Shown one piece after another: positions 21,410 to 33,562 of a DNA stretch of 64,000 nt. A program made the position numbers and the translations under genes. The DNA comes from Gambelia wislizenii (taxonomy: Eukaryota; Chordata; Lepidosauria; Squamata; Crotaphytidae). The DNA lies in the NCBI GenBank assembly GCA_030847615.1, contig JAUMIR010000005.1, forward strand, positions 57,005,001-57,069,000, written 5' to 3'. Under the pieces are notes generated by a model, which was not told where the DNA came from, ran no database searches, and saw only the letters and a program-made list of their open reading frames with translations. Numbering within the stretch: the first letter of the stretch is position 1; each line of letters starts with the position of its first letter.

Positions 21410-21760
21410 TACACTATGCTGGCCCATATACTACCCCCCACCTACTTTAAAGCCCCGAAACTGCTTCACACAGGCATTCCATGCTGCAATAATAGCAGGC
21501 GGAATTGGAGAAAGTCTGGCTACCCCCCCCCCATACCCAGAGGCACAATGATGACATCATCACTGGGATCCACAGGGGTCCTTCAGAGGTCCCGGCAATT
21601 GTGTCATCATGCCTCCAGCTGGGGGTATGTGGAGAGGAAGGATTATCAGGTGCTTCTCTTATCCTGCCTGCCACATGGCAGCATGGAAAGCCTTTATGAG
21701 GTGGCTTTAAAGTATGTTGGAAGGGGGCTTTGGTCACTGCATGGAGAGGACAGGAGTACC
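21410..21760. mobile_element. Foldback element of uncertain family (about 350 bp)
   Basis: CTACTTTAAAGCC on the left is inverse to GGCTTTAAAGTATG on the right, and further in GGCATTCCATGCTGC pairs with GCAGCATGGAAAGCC. ACCCAGAGGCACAATGATGA pairs with TGTGTCATCATGCCTCC around the centre. A palindrome with decayed arms and no coding role. Confidence 0.65.
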
Positions 21761-22554
21761 AGCCTCTGCAGCACCTAAAAAAAGATACACCCACATGCAT
21801 AAGGGACACTTACACATTCAGCTGTCCCTACCTGAATTCTGGCCTAATTTAGCATACATAATCCATGAGGGAAGCAAGGGAATGCTACAGCACTTCAACA
21901 CTTTGAGTATGACTCCTGAATAACAATTAAAAAGGGCTCGGTGGAAATTGGTGGAAGTCTATTTCTGAAATGTTGCTTGAGTATAGATTGACATGTGATC
22001 AGTAGGAGGGGGAAGAGAAAGAATACAAGGGAGTGGGAGTGCGGAAAACCTGGGATATTTCAAGAAGGCATTTGGATGCAACACCATAAATGTGCAGGTA
22101 AAATCAAAACAAAAAGAACTGGAAAGTCTCAATACTTACAGCTCTGGATAAGCCCTCTGAATGAGTATAGTCCACACTCTATACTATATATAGTGTGGTT
22201 TCATTAGTTGCTGTCATATCCAATTCACATGCATTCCAATGTCCAACTCAGAAATTAGCTTCTCTTCACCTTATCTCACAATCCATTTCTAGTGAAGTCA
22301 GTTTGTCGGCATTATGCTTAAACTCCAAGTGATGTACAATCAAGGAATATACTTACATTTGCTAAAACCCTATTTAAATGTTCAATTCTTCCATGCAATT
22401 AGAATCACATGGAGGAGAGTGAGTCCTGTCCATCATACCATGTTCCCTGAGGCCATCCAACCTTCATGTGTTGGAAGACTGAAGTCCTGCTGCAATTAAA
22501 ACATGTGTGAGGAACTGAATGTCCAGATTGGAGCATCTGTCTTTTGCTGAAATA
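21761..22554. other. No recognised feature
   Basis: A short self-inverse stretch TATACTATATATAGTGTGG near 22178 is the only local structure noted. Confidence 0.45.
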
Positions 22555-22690
22555 CGGACTATACCAGCAGTAGGAATTATGTGGCCTTCCAACTGCAACT
22601 CCTAATATTCCTCATCATTGGCTATTCTGGTTAGGGCTGCGGGGAGCTGCAGTGTAACAATATCTGTAAGGCCACATGTTTTCTATCCTT
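22555..22690. repeat. Decayed palindromic hAT-like MITE remnant
   Basis: CTTCCAACTGCAACTCCTAA...GGCTGCGGGGAGCTGCAGTG with CCACATGTTTTCTATCCTT matches the common palindromic repeat built around CTACAACTCCCATCATCCC and its inverse. Other remnants are near 14.7, 24.2, 29.6, 33.9, 46.4 and 52.3-52.6 kb. Confidence 0.5.
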
Positions 22691-22694
22691 GGAC

Positions 22695-22915
22695 AATAAT
22701 AAATAATAATAATAATAAAATTTTATTTCTATCCCGCCCCTCTGCAACGCAATTGGGGCAGCTTACAATATAAAAACTCCATAGTCACAGTGCCCTAGCC
22801 CATCCACCCCTTAAAATAATATTAAATTATAAAAGATTAAAAACATACAATAATTAAAAATATATAAATTAGGAAAAAAAATAAAACATACAATAGTTTT
22901 TTTAAAAATCCGATT
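22695..22915 (-). repeat. SINE/LINE 3'-tail repeat with (AAT)n
   Basis: (AATAAT)n is followed by TTTTATTTCTATCCCGCCCC and GGGGCAGCTTACAATAT, the reversed 3' end typical of reptile SINE/LINE tails (compare 42.6 and 43.6 kb). Confidence 0.65.
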
Positions 22916-23140
22916 GCAGCTCAGAAAGGACAGCCGAGTCTTGGGCCGGGATAGTTATTCAGGAAAGGCTTGCCAGAAAAGATCTGTCTTGACAGCGTTT
23001 TTAAATGCCCTATGCAGGGGTACATCTGCTCATGTCTGTGGGAAACATGCCTACAGGAGTGAACATGCATGTAGGCCATGCCCCCCCCATTATGTCCATG
23101 GCAGGGTAGCATTCCATACATTTGTGCACTGAGCACAAAG

Positions 23141-23345
23141 CATAGCCTCCAACATTTTGCAGAGGAAAATTGGGACACATGCAGCCAAGCAACATCAGAA
23201 CGTGGTCAGGATGACAAAAGTTATTAATGAGGAAGTACACATCAGCTAGAAGAAGATGTAGCAGTTTGGTTTTGCCAGAGCCTACTGTGAAGGGCAAGAT
23301 TCAGTCCCCTCTTGTCCTCTTCCTTCTCTAAGTTAATTGAGGTGC
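23141..23345. mobile_element. R1 element, copy B (right end missing)
   Basis: Starts CATAGCCTCCAACATTTTGC and continues AAGCAACATCAGAACGTGGT and GTAGCAGTTTGGTTTTGCC, parallel to copies A, C and D. It loses similarity near 23345, before the GTTGGAGGGTATG end. Confidence 0.7.
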
Positions 23346-26070
23346 TCTATTGTACTTGGAATGAACCAACAAGATTCTAGCCAATGTGTTATAAGTTGGG
23401 GTTGTTTGTTTGTTTGTTTAAACCATTCAGGCATTCAGGATCAACATACTGTACATGGATTAGGTGGTTGAGCTTACTTTTCTACATTCCACTGTACTCA
23501 TAAAATGGGAGGTGGATTTCTTGGGCTCAATGGGCTGCATCTGGCTTGTTTGGGGCAGAGGGGGCAGGTGGCTTCACATGCAATTGCAACATAAAATTCC
23601 ATTTCTTACTAATGTGGACATCTTTCCCAGTGAGCATACGAATCACAATTCATTTCTATGTAAGTGAGAGACACTGCAACAAGCTTCTAGTGTGCAAAGC
23701 ACAGCTTACTTCTAGGAATCTTTGTTCAGCAGTGTGTCCAAGTACAAGAGCTATCATCCATACAAAGAAAGTTCAAGCCATGTAAAGAGCAGAATACTTG
23801 TTTCATATTATTCAAAATATACAGTAAGTGCCTTGGGATCATCCTCATCTCCAAAGACTGATGAGAGATCAGAATGGCTTCATCTTGTCAGATAAAGAAC
23901 ATTTTCTCCCCACACCCAATCTTGATCCAATAGCTGCTAATCACTTCAAAACTCAGCTAATCTGCTGAGCTGGGCAAAATGCAATGGAAGACTGTGCAAA
24001 TCTAAAATTGAAGACCACATACTGTAGGTTATGTGGCCCTGGGGATGTACATTCCAAGCTAAAGTAATGGGTGAGAGCAGCATTCTACACAGAAGTCTAT
24101 AGAAACCTAATTCAGAACTGTGCATCATGCAGCCCTCCAGCCATTCTTAAGTCCAAGCAATCCATGGTGAGACATGTTGGGAATTGCCATACAGCAGCAT
24201 AGGGGGGACACATAATAGTGGGGGACCCTAGCCTAATGCATACAATCTCTCCAGACCTTTGTTGAGGTAGAAAACTACTGCATAACGGACAGCTGCAAGA
24301 GTGAACCCATATCAGTTGCATACATTCAATGTGCATTATATACACAGTGAAGTTAGAAGCATATCTTTCCCTCAATAGAAATGGAAGAATTTCTCAGTTT
24401 TCCCTTCTCCATTTTTAAAAATCTCAAGTTCTTTCTACCCTGTATGTAAAGTAATTGACAAACTAAGGTAAACACAATGAAACAAATTAAAATACTTGTC
24501 CAGATGCACTGACCACATTCATATGTACTCAGCATACAGAGAGGAATGTGTTTAGCAGACTGATTTGTAGCCGTCAAAGATGAAGAGCTTGTCAGGAGAG
24601 ATAAAACAGGTGCCAACCCTAATTCAGAACCACAATCATGGCTGGATACACAGGGATTCAAAGCTAGATCTTTAAGAGCTAAGCACTCCGAGCATGGAAG
24701 GATGAATCTGTCAGTTTCACTTTTCCTCATATTTGAACTGTTTTAATCTCAGGTTCTTTTGATCTCATTTATGAAGAAATCTGTGACTTCTGATGAGCTC
24801 TTACCTGAAGACAATCTGGATGTAATGCTAACCCATCCCTGTTTTCCCCTACATTGTAACAGTGGTAAAATCCACTGGACCACATGCAGCCCTTGGGATG
24901 TGGTGGGGGTCCAGTATCACCCTTGAGACTGCCCTAGCCCATGAAAATGCCATGAACCCCCTTCAAAAGAAATGGGTTTTAAAAGTCAGGTCTGGGGGAG
25001 GGGAACCAAATTTTCAGCATTAAAAAAAGTTTCAGGGTTATTGCATGTTGTTTCAGGGGTTCCACATCCCAAAACAGGCAACCACCTCTGGAAAAAAAAA
25101 AAAACAGCTCAAGAGGAAACCAGAAATGACACCTCATCACTTCCAGTCACCCAAATGGCAGATGAACCCACCCAGAGCTTAGGAGGAGCCAAAAATGGCA
25201 GTGGAGGCCTTCAGGCTCTGGATCATGTCCACCCTTTCAATGCAAGAATATTGTTGCTATCCAAGTAAATGTCTTAAACAGGCCATACTGAAAGCCTTCC
25301 CTGGACTTACATTCCAATTTTTCCCTTTTCCATTTATCTAGTATAAAATGGTAGGTAACACTTTCTGTTTTAGAGGCAAAGAGAAGTGCTGAGCAATTCA
25401 GCATTTCTAGGGAATAGAGATAACAGGATGGGATAGAAAAGCCTGCCAAATGGCAGCAACTCAGCTTTGAAAGAGGCAGCTGTGGATGAAAAGGTCAACC
25501 AGCTTCATTGTTGAAGTCAATACGAATCTTTTGAAGATGCTTACTTTAATGTCCATGAACCCAGCATCCAGCATTTAGAATAATTGCTTTTATACAGATG
25601 CAGCATAATGGTTTCCAAATGACAACAAACCCAACATTCCTTGCCACTACAGCTATCACTGTAAGCAAACATGGCATTTCAGAAATGCACTCCTTTCCCA
25701 GGGCCTTAATAGACCTTGAGGTGTATTCATCCTGATGACAGCAACTTTTCTCAGGGAGCAGATGTTTCAAACCAATTGCCAACTTTAACTAGGCCAATGC
25801 AGCAGCCACTAAATGAACTGGGGACAGGTGGGGCTAATCTAAATGCAGCTGAACTCCAGATGAATTCTTATATTGTACGTACTGCATGTAACATTTGGAG
25901 TCAGTTGTCAGTGGTTACCATAGTTTTTAGTTTGATGCATATGATGAATCTGTGCTTTACCTGTGCTGAAGGTAAAGTCTCTTTCACAGCACACAATTAA
26001 TAGTACTTTGATACTATTTAATTGGCATGACTCCATCCTATGCAATCCTGGGATCTATAGTTTGGTGAGG
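23346..26070. other. No recognised gene
   Basis: Mostly unique-looking sequence with a possible palindromic-repeat remnant at about 24120-24250. No coding homology recognised. Confidence 0.5.
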
Positions 26071-26072
26071 TA

Positions 26073-26823
26073 CAGTCAGCCCTTCATATCCACAGATTCT
26101 GCATCCATGGTTTCAACCAACCATGGCTCAAAAATAATCGGGGAGGATTTCAAAAGGCAAACCTTGCTGTTCACCATCTTATATAAGGGGTGCCATTTTG
26201 ATCAGACTGCACCCAGTATACTGTGTCCTGTTTGGGCACCACAGTTCAAGAAGGATATTGACATGCTGGAACGTGTCCAGATGAGGGTGGCCAAAACGGT
26301 GGGAGGTCTGGAAGCCATGCCCTATGAGGAATGGCTTAGGGAGCTGTGTATGTTTAGCCTGGAGAAGAGAAGATTAAGAGGTGACATGATAGCCGTGCTT
26401 AAATATTTGAAGGGATGCCATACTGAGGATGGGGCAGGCTTGTTTTCTGCTGCTCCAGAGGCTAGGACACAGAGCAATGGGTTCAAACTACAGGAAAAGA
26501 GATTCCACCTAAACATTAGGAAGAACTTCCTGACAGTAAGAGCTGTTTGGAAGTGGAATACACTGCCTTGTAGTGTGGTGGAGTCTCCTTCATTGGAGGT
26601 TTTTAAACAGAGGCTGGATGGCCATCTGTCCAGAATACTTTGATTGTGTATTCCTGCATGGCAGGGGGTTGGACTGGATGGCCCTTGTGGTCTCATCCAA
26701 CTCTATGATTCTATGATTTTACTACATCATTGTATATAAATGGGAGATGAGCATCCATGGATTTTGGTATCTACAGGGCGGGGGTCATGAAACCAAGCCT
26801 CCACAGATACCACGGGCCCACTG
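26073..26823. mobile_element. Tigger/MER2-like mariner-type element carrying a CR1
   Basis: Starts CAGTCAGCCCTTCATATCC, ends GATACCACGGGCCCACTG, and is flanked by TA dinucleotides (26071-26072 and 26824-26825). Inner sequence with GCATCCATGGTTTCAACC and ATCCATGGATTTTGGTATCT matches what I know of MER2/Tigger-type non-autonomous elements. The CR1 at about 26205-26720 sits inside, so the Tigger-like element is older. Non-coding. Confidence 0.8.
26205..26720 (+). pseudogene. CR1 LINE 3' fragment with open C-terminal frame
   Basis: Translation from about 26226 to the stop at 26641-26643 is continuous: CPVWAPQFKKDIDMLERVQ, then GGLEAMPYEEWLRELCMF, KGCHTEDGAGLFSAAPEA and SLEVFKQRLDGHLSRIL. This is the region C-terminal to the RT in CR1 ORF2. 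The nucleotide tail ends CCAACTCTATGATTCTATG, the CR1 3' terminus. The RT core and endonuclease are absent. The upstream Tigger-like sequence happens to be open in the same frame, which is chance rather than a fusion gene. Confidence 0.9.
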
Positions 26824-26825
26824 TA

Positions 26826-27439
26826 CTCAGTATCTCTGCCAGAGACATGCAGCTGTACGTGGTATCAAAGTGTGATATTTGTGTAGTGTGAAGGAGACCA
26901 AAGTAGGGCTAAGGCTTATCTGCAGCTGGATATGAGACAACATGGTTCAGTGCCTTAGGGATGGCCTTTAAAGTGTGGATTAAAATTCAGAGTGGATTGA
27001 CTATGCCACTGATACTGGAGCCACCAACTGCCACTGGGCTGAACCTCAGCTTCTAGTTTCACTGCTAGGGAATAACGCCCTAGGATATATAAAGGTGCTT
27101 CCAGAATGCATGCATCTCTCTACAAAAATTTGGATCAATGACTTTTTGGACTCCCAGAATTTCCAGGAGATGTAGTACAAAAAAGTAACTTTTCTGAGCT
27201 CTGCTCTCAGTTTAAGCAGTGGAGGAAGACCCAAGGGATCCACAGCTAGAGGACAAGAATTCACAGACAAGCCAGATCTATTTTCCTAGCACTTATGCAC
27301 TGTAATTGAGGTTTAGATTTATTCATCAGTAGTCTTTTCTGTGTCAACTTGGGATGTGGTTAACTGACAGAATGTTCTAATTTGCAGCCTTTGTAGACTG
27401 ATTTATTTTATAACAGTGTTATTTACCTTTTCATGGGTG
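26826..27439. other. No gene; possible palindromic-repeat remnant
   Basis: CCCAGAATTTCCAGGAGATG and AAAAGTAACTTTTCTGAGC near 27150-27205 resemble one half of the repeat at 29.57-29.64 kb. Confidence 0.4.
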
Positions 27440-27545
27440 GAATACCCTTTCACAGGAAGTCTGATTGGCCCTCTCCCTACTCTCTTTCCTCTGGCATGTT
27501 AGGACATTTTTTACTCAGGCAGGCCTTTGAGTTTTAAATTATATA
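27440..27545 (+). pseudogene. Possible L2-like LINE C-terminal scrap
   Basis: TGATTGGCCCTCTCCCTACT and TTTACTCAGGCAGGCCTTTG parallel the clearer L2-like C-terminal segment at 30.8-30.96 kb. Very short and decayed. Confidence 0.4.
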
Positions 27546-27579
27546 ACAGTAGTGTGTGTGTTAGCTTAAATTATCCAAA

Positions 27580-27790
27580 GGAACCAGATACCATCTGATC
27601 TTGGAAGCGAAGCAGGATCAGCCCTGGTTAGTACTTGATTCGGAAACTACCAACACAGTCTCATGTGCTGTAGGCTATATTTCAGAAGAAGGAACTGGCA
27701 AACCACCTCTGAGTATCCCTTGCCTAAGAAAACCCTACGAAATTCATGGGGTCACCATAAGTCTACAAGCAACTTGTGTATATCCATAGA
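27580..27790 (+). repeat. 5S-rRNA-derived SINE, plus strand
   Basis: Head ACCATCTGATCTTGGAAGCG, AAGCAGGATCAGCCCTGG and GTTAGTACTTGATTCGG follow the 5S rRNA internal promoter (A box, intermediate element, C box). The body has AACCACCTCTGAGTATCCC and the tail GAAATTCATGGGGTCACC then ATAAGTCTACAAGCAACTTG. The pol III promoter blocks are still recognisable. Confidence 0.85.
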
Positions 27791-27799
27791 CTCACAGTG

Positions 27800-28040
27800 T
27801 GTGTCATGTCGCATGCTGTATTTTATTTTATTTTTTAATCTGTTATTGGTAATTACATTTTAATTCTAAAATGTGTCTTTAATTCTTTTAACCATAGTTT
27901 TGAATATATTGTTATTTAATTCTTTATTCATTTTTGTGAAATAGATTTTAATTTAATCATGTTTCAAATTCAGGAAACCAGCTTGAATCCCATCCTGAGA
28001 GGAAGGTGGGATATAAATTCAATAAATAAATAAATATTTT
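27800..28040 (+). repeat. LINE 3'-tail-like repeat
   Basis: AT-rich sequence ending CCCATCCTGAGAGGAAGG, GTGGGATATAAATTCAATAA and (AATA)n, a typical reptile LINE/SINE tail. Confidence 0.5.
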
Positions 28041-28459
28041 TAAATAAAAATTTTATCTAGAGCTTTTCAAAATACAATAAAAATCACAGGTTTAAAAAAG
28101 CAAAAGAAAGAAAAACTGAAGACAGAAAAGGGTATGAAAAGGAATACAGACTATAGAAAAGTGGCTTCAAGCTTTTGTTTCAGCAGTAATATATACATAT
28201 GATATAGTCATACCTCTCTCTAAAACTACACCATACACTTCTGAAAACTTTTGGTTTTAATAATTAGTAAGATTTGATTATTAGATCATTTTCTTTTCTT
28301 TTCTTTTTCTTTTTTTGCAAAAAGTCTATAAGGGGTTGGTTTCTAATCCTTTAGAAATGTCATCATTTTTTTTCTCTCTAATCAAAGAAAATAATTTATC
28401 TATTTCTGCTAAATCAGTCAATTTCAACAACCATTCCTCCTTAGTAGGTAGCATTGAAT

Positions 28460-29400
28460 TCTGGTTTTCATTGAATATTAAGCTTTAAGATCATCTGCAT
28501 CAAAGCTTATTTGAACCCAGTACTTTTTAGCCTTTTCACACAACCATGACATATGGTAAAATGTCCTTTCATGTTCATATTTCCAACATACATTCGAAAT
28601 ACCTTTACACATTCTAAACCATTTCTGTGGCACCATGTACAACAATACAATACATATTATAGAAATTATCTTTAAGATCATAATGCAGTGTAAATCCTGA
28701 CCACATATTTTACCATTCTTCCATTAATAAATTATATCCAAAAAAAATTAGCCCATTTTATCATGGTCTTTTTTCATATCAAATTTTAACAAAAGTGTGG
28801 GCATTTTACCAATCACATATTCATCATCTGTATCAAACTCTTGACTTATTTTGTTCAAAACCATAATTCTTTTTGTCCATACTAAATCTTTCAAATAACT
28901 GTGAATAGGGAAACCATTGAAAACTACTGTACATCCCTCTGCAAGTAGCTTCTCACTTGATTTGATTCTATATTCTCCTTGGTAATTTTCTAGATCTTGG
29001 TATATTACCCATTTTTCTTTTGTCTGTTATGTCTCTTCTATAATGAGCTTTTTGTGCAGAGACCCATAATGCATTTTCAGGCACAATCTGAGTTTATACT
29101 TATTCCATATACTTAATAAGGCATGTCTCACATGATTATTGAAAACGACATTCACTTTAACTTTGTCATACTATAAATATCCTTGCCACTCATCTCTTAA
29201 GTCATTTCCTTCCGAATCTAGTAATCTTTTGTCAGCACCACCCATTCTTTTAACTAAACCAAACAACATGCAGCAAAATACAAGTTCAAATCAGTTAAAC
29301 CCAATATTCCTCTTTCCTTTGAATCTTGCAATACCTTATATTTGACACTTAGGTTTTTTTTTTCTCCTGCCATACACACTTAGATAAATACTTCTGCCAC
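28460..29400 (-). pseudogene. L1-type LINE ORF2 remnant
   Basis: Minus-strand reading at 28681-28478 gives VPQKWFRMCKGISNVCWKYE then RTFYHMSWLCEKAKKYW, the same C-terminal Cys/His region as in the L1 at 16 kb. Upstream (higher coordinates) is AT-rich and broken by many stops; its extent to about 29.4 kb is a judgement by eye. Confidence 0.7.
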
Positions 29401-29559
29401 TGCTTAAATGGTGGATCAGTTGTCAAAATCAGTATTGCCTGAAATAATGAATAAAAATAAATAAATTGAGTGCTAGAATTGAAAACAGCATAAAAAGGAT
29501 TTCCATGAGACTTCCCTCTCTTAAGTCATGGGCCAGATCTTGACCAGAGCTTGGGGGGA

Positions 29560-29645
29560 AATTAATTTTGGACTACAACTCCCAGAATCCACCAGCTAGC
29601 ATGGCCGTACAATTCTGGGAGATGTTGTCCAATGTAACAACTTTT
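29560..29645. repeat. Palindromic repeat with ACTACAACTCCCAGAATCC
   Basis: ACTACAACTCCCAGAATCC and AATTCTGGGAGATGTTGTCC are near-inverse around CCAGCTAGCATGGCC. This is a common reptile MITE-like repeat. Confidence 0.6.
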
Positions 29646-29704
29646 CTGAACTGTGGATTTGGACCATAATTTCGACAAGTCTGATGTGCCTACAGGTCAT
29701 GTCC

Positions 29705-29772
29705 TGAAACATGATGATCAAAGTGATAGTGATGGTGGTGATGGTGACGATGATGATGATGATGATGATGTC
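29705..29772. repeat. (GAT)n microsatellite, imperfect
   Basis: GTGATGGTGGTGATGG then (GATGAT)n. Confidence 0.8.
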
Positions 29773-30794
29773 AATTTTCCCTTTCCCTAACCTACAGAAA
29801 TTAAACTGTATTTTTTTAAAAAAAGAACACACATACCCAACCAATACAGCTCTAACTATTAAATGGTATTCAATTTGCAGTAGATACCTCCTCAATCACA
29901 ATTTGACTACTTAATCATTTAGTCATAGATTTAAAAGAACACTCAAATTAATTGCTGGCAGACAATCAGTCTTTTTGGCATCAGAAAAAGAGCAGGGAAG
30001 GACTAGCTGTACAGTATTTCTATCATCTCAGGGGCTATTTTTTTCCCCTTCATGCTCTAACACAGAAGATTCAACTCTCTGAGAGAGCAGTCGCTTCTAG
30101 AGTTGTAAAGAGATCTCTGGGAATACGGTGGCAGTTTCCACTGAATATATGAGAAAAATCTCCTAGTTTTGAAGAATATAGATTAGAGCAGACTCTCCGA
30201 GGACATGACGTTTGTAGACAAAACCTGCTGGGGGTGTATTGGGATTCCATAATAGTGAGGATTTTAAATGGAGCAGATAATCTGTTATAGCAGCTCAGAT
30301 AAATGACTAAAAACAGCTTTGGTAAATTGACCCCTAAAGAAAAGGAAAAGCGGGGGAAGGAAAAGACAAATGCATTAAAATATTTCACATGGGCAATCCT
30401 TAACACAGTAAATCTTTGTGGAATAAGAATGAGGCTGTTGAATAAGGTTCTACCAAGGGCCTTGGTAGAGCAGGAGGAATATGGGAAGAAATCATTTGGA
30501 GGTAACCTTAAAATAAGTACTACCTTAACTATCTTTAACATTTAAAAAAAATAAAAATAAAATGAAATGAAATCAAGCCAGAACCTAAAGTACCATTATC
30601 CCAGCCAAATTTAATGTAATTTTGAGGCTACTTTCTCAAAACCTATACAAACGATAACGCTTCTATTTGCTACATTGTCCTCTGCCTCGCTGCCCCCTTT
30701 GCTTACCTGCCCTGCAAAACTTGCCAGAAATTTTCTGTCTCTGGCAGGCAGTGGCCTCTGTGAACAGCACAAAGCGTGAAACCAACAAGAACAA
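29773..30794. other. No recognised feature
   Basis: AT-rich; no coding homology recognised. Confidence 0.45.
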
Positions 30795-30960
30795 GGTTGG
30801 TGGGGATGCAAGAGGGTTTGTGGGGACATGAGAGAGGGCCTTTTCAGTGGCTGCCCCTAGAGTCTGGAACTCCCTCCCCAGGGAGGCCAGATTGGTCCTC
30901 TCCCTGTTCTTCTGGAGGCAGACCAAAACCTTTTTATTCAGGCAGGCTTTTAAAACAGAC
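30795..30960 (+). pseudogene. L2-like LINE C-terminal fragment
   Basis: Plus-strand translation contains AFSVAAPRVWNSLPREARL, then LVLSLFFWRQTKTFLFRQAF, a C-terminal signature of L2/CR1-like LINE ORF2 proteins. Only about 50 codons remain. Confidence 0.7.
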
Positions 30961-31559
30961 AGTTTTTAAAGAACAGACTAGGAGGTATCACATCTACTCT
31001 CTTAACAGAGGACAGCCTCAGACTCACAGAAACAGGCAATAGACAGCAGCATTTTTGGTCATGATTTATTGCAGATAAAAATAAGACTCAAAAAAGTAAA
31101 GCGTTCGCCAGCAAATAATAAGAACAAGCTTCAATAATAACAACATGCACACATGGGTGCCTATCTAAGCAGAAGGGACCGTGAGCTACAGACTTTAAAC
31201 CTTTTGGGATACCATTTGCTTCTCTAGATGACGTATTAGTTGCAGTCACTTCTAACAAGCCAAATTCTAATTAACATCATTTGTCTGCTTTTTGGCGGCA
31301 ACTACTTCACCTTGGGAACAAGACCAAAGGATACAGATAACAGTAAAGAAGTTGTCCAAGAAGCATCACACACAGGTCACACTGACCCTAACGTACTTGT
31401 CTTTAGTATTTGCGTTAAGCAAAACACTTTTAATTGAGGTTGGGAGGGGCTTTTCAGTGAGTTGTCTTTCTGTCAACCATGGCCATCTCTCTTACAGGAA
31501 ATGGCTATAAAACTCCAGTTTGCACAGGCCTCTGGTTCATGCTCTCAGGAGTGCTGCAT
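30961..31559. other. No recognised feature
   Basis: A TTTATTGCAG motif near 31065 is not enough to call an LTR. Confidence 0.4.
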
Positions 31560-31815
31560 AGTAATATTGGATTCTATTGGATTGTTTTATTGGATTGTTT
31601 TTAAAAGCTTTTTATCTTTTTTTAAAAAGTTTTTAATACTTTTAAGTATATTTTATTCTTTTAAATATTTTGATATTGTTTTAATAATGTAATTAGTTTA
31701 ATTCTGTTTTAATATACACTTTTTGTATATTTTATTTGTGTGTGTTTTAAAAGTGTGGGGCGCTTTGGGGGGAAAGCAGGGATAATAATAACAACAACAA
31801 CAATAACAATACATG
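31560..31815 (+). repeat. LINE 3' UTR-like tail
   Basis: T-rich sequence, then GGGGCGCTTTGGGGGGAAAG, CAGGGATAATAATAAC and (AAC)n. This is a LINE/SINE-like 3' end with a simple-repeat tail. Confidence 0.55.
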
Positions 31816-32184
31816 AAGGAGTAGCAGAAAGAAGCATTTGCCATGCCTTGGGTGCAGAGGGGTATGCAGAAAAAGAAGGTGTACAAAGTGTGAGGGAGGA
31901 AAAAGCAGATGGACAAGAGGAGGGTGTGGGTTTTTTGTTTTTTGGTTTTTTTCAGTCTTCTCTACACCATCCTGCTCACCCTCTCTTGCATTTGTGGGAC
32001 TTTTCTGTTCTCTTTCAGGACAGTACAAGTGGAGGTTAGCTGTCCACTTGTCTTCTTCCTGCTGTTGTGACTTAGATTGTTGTTGCTGCTCTTGCTTCCC
32101 ACTCAGTTGCACTGCAGTTATCTACAAACTAACATTCCATTTTCAGGCTGTGCAAATACTGTATTGCAGATTGAAGATCATGTT

Positions 32185-32403
32185 GAGATTATCACACTAT
32201 ACTGTTATAGCACTATTATTTCACTTTAACAGCTATGGCTGCCTCCTGTGGAATCCTGGGATTTGCAGTTTAGGGAAGGGCATTTAGAATTCTCAGCCAG
32301 AGAGCTCTTAGGCCTCACTACACTACAAACCCCAGAATTCCATAAGAGGCAGCCATAGCAGTTAAAGTGGAATAATAGTAGTACAACAGTGTAGTGTGAT
32401 AAA
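32185..32403. mobile_element. Foldback element, group D, second copy
   Basis: GAGATTATCACACTATACTG at the left and CAACAGTGTAGTGTGATAAA at the right, with GGCTGCCTCCTGTGGAATCC in the left arm and the inverse AGAGGCAGCCATAGC in the right. Same layout as 9096-9319. Confidence 0.75.
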
Positions 32404-32599
32404 TGAAGGCTTATGACCCTAACATCCTCACGTTCCTTCACCAGTATGGTCTTTAAAATATTTTCCTGATGAAGAAGGTGTTACCCTAAGAGGTGGGTAA
32501 CACCTTCCCATCTCCTTAAAGTTGGGGAAATTATAGCTCAAAAAGGAGGCCTGAGAGAGGAGGGTAACTTCGGCAATCTTTCCACCTATGTATATCAGT

Positions 32600-33205
32600 A
32601 CTAACTGAAGAGAGCACTCCAATTGAACAAAATATTTTATTAGAACTAACACAAGAGATAAACTATCATAATAGAAGACACACTCTTAAGAACCATACAG
32701 GGCTATTGAAGAGAAAAGTGAGAAAGGTTGGATACAGAGAAATTGGGGGTAGAAGAATAGTTACCAGTCTTGGAGAAAGGGATCTGAGCAATGAAGATAC
32801 TCAGTGTCTGAGAGTGACACAGGGAGATCTGGTCCATTGAGAAAGAGAGGACAAAGTGTCATGCAGAATGGTGGGTCCAGTCTGTAGCACACATGATTGG
32901 GGTCTGGGCTAGGATATTTATACCCCATTTCATGCCCTCAAGGGGTGTTCTGGGTATGACAAAGCCTAGATGGCTTTCTCACATGATAGACCCGATCCAA
33001 AATGAGCTGATTGCCTTACCTCCAGAGTAGCAAAACATTGATAGAATATGCAACAACCTCTTAATGCTCAGACAGGTAGGGAACATAGGCAAGGTTTCAG
33101 TAGGGTATGGATTGAGGGAAGATCACTGATATTGCATGTTTGAGAGGATTAGCATAGACTTGTTAATGGCTGGGTCTTCTGCATAATCCTATCTGGGCTT
33201 TCTCA
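32600..33205 (-). repeat. LTR-like sequence, copy 1 (probable solo LTR)
   Basis: On the minus strand it has GGGGTATAAATATCC (TATA box, about 32932) followed about 290 bp later by AATAAA (about 32640). It aligns by eye with 38045-38665, including AAGGGGTGTTCTGGGTATG versus AAGGGGTGTTTGATTG. No internal retroelement region is adjacent. LTR is an inference from the promoter and poly(A) layout. Confidence 0.55.
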
Positions 33206-33562
33206 CCATTATTATTCTCAGCACATCTCAGGTCATCATGACCTCGACTATCCTTCCGTCAGCTCGACCCCAGACGTCCCCCATCACTGCAGTTCCAAAA
33301 TGGTGTCCAATATGTGCAGTTATTAGACCTCACAGGAGGGGTGATAGGGTACAGTAACAAAGGCAGTGAAGGTTGGAAAGCTTGCATTATGTATTTGTGC
33401 ATTTTAGTTGGCCCAATAAAGGTATCACTGTTTTGTGGGTTGTGGATTTTGTTCTATCTCTGGTCTCACTCTGCTGGGATTCCAACCAAGCAGATTACAT
33501 TCCTGGCAATGGAACAACCCCTGTGGTTTAGAACAGGTCCTCCAGATTGTGTTGGACACTAA

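Noticed and set aside
21160..24730. Several 60-138-codon ORFs as host exons
   Set aside because: No splice context, no recognisable domain, and many overlap palindromic repeats.
25963..26643. 226-codon plus-strand ORF that looks like one protein
   Set aside because: The first third is Tigger-like and flanking non-coding sequence that happens to be open; only the CR1 part has homology. Not a fusion gene.
27580..27660. Possible genuine 5S rRNA gene
   Set aside because: Only the internal promoter part resembles 5S rRNA; SINE body and tail follow, and another copy exists near 1.1 kb.
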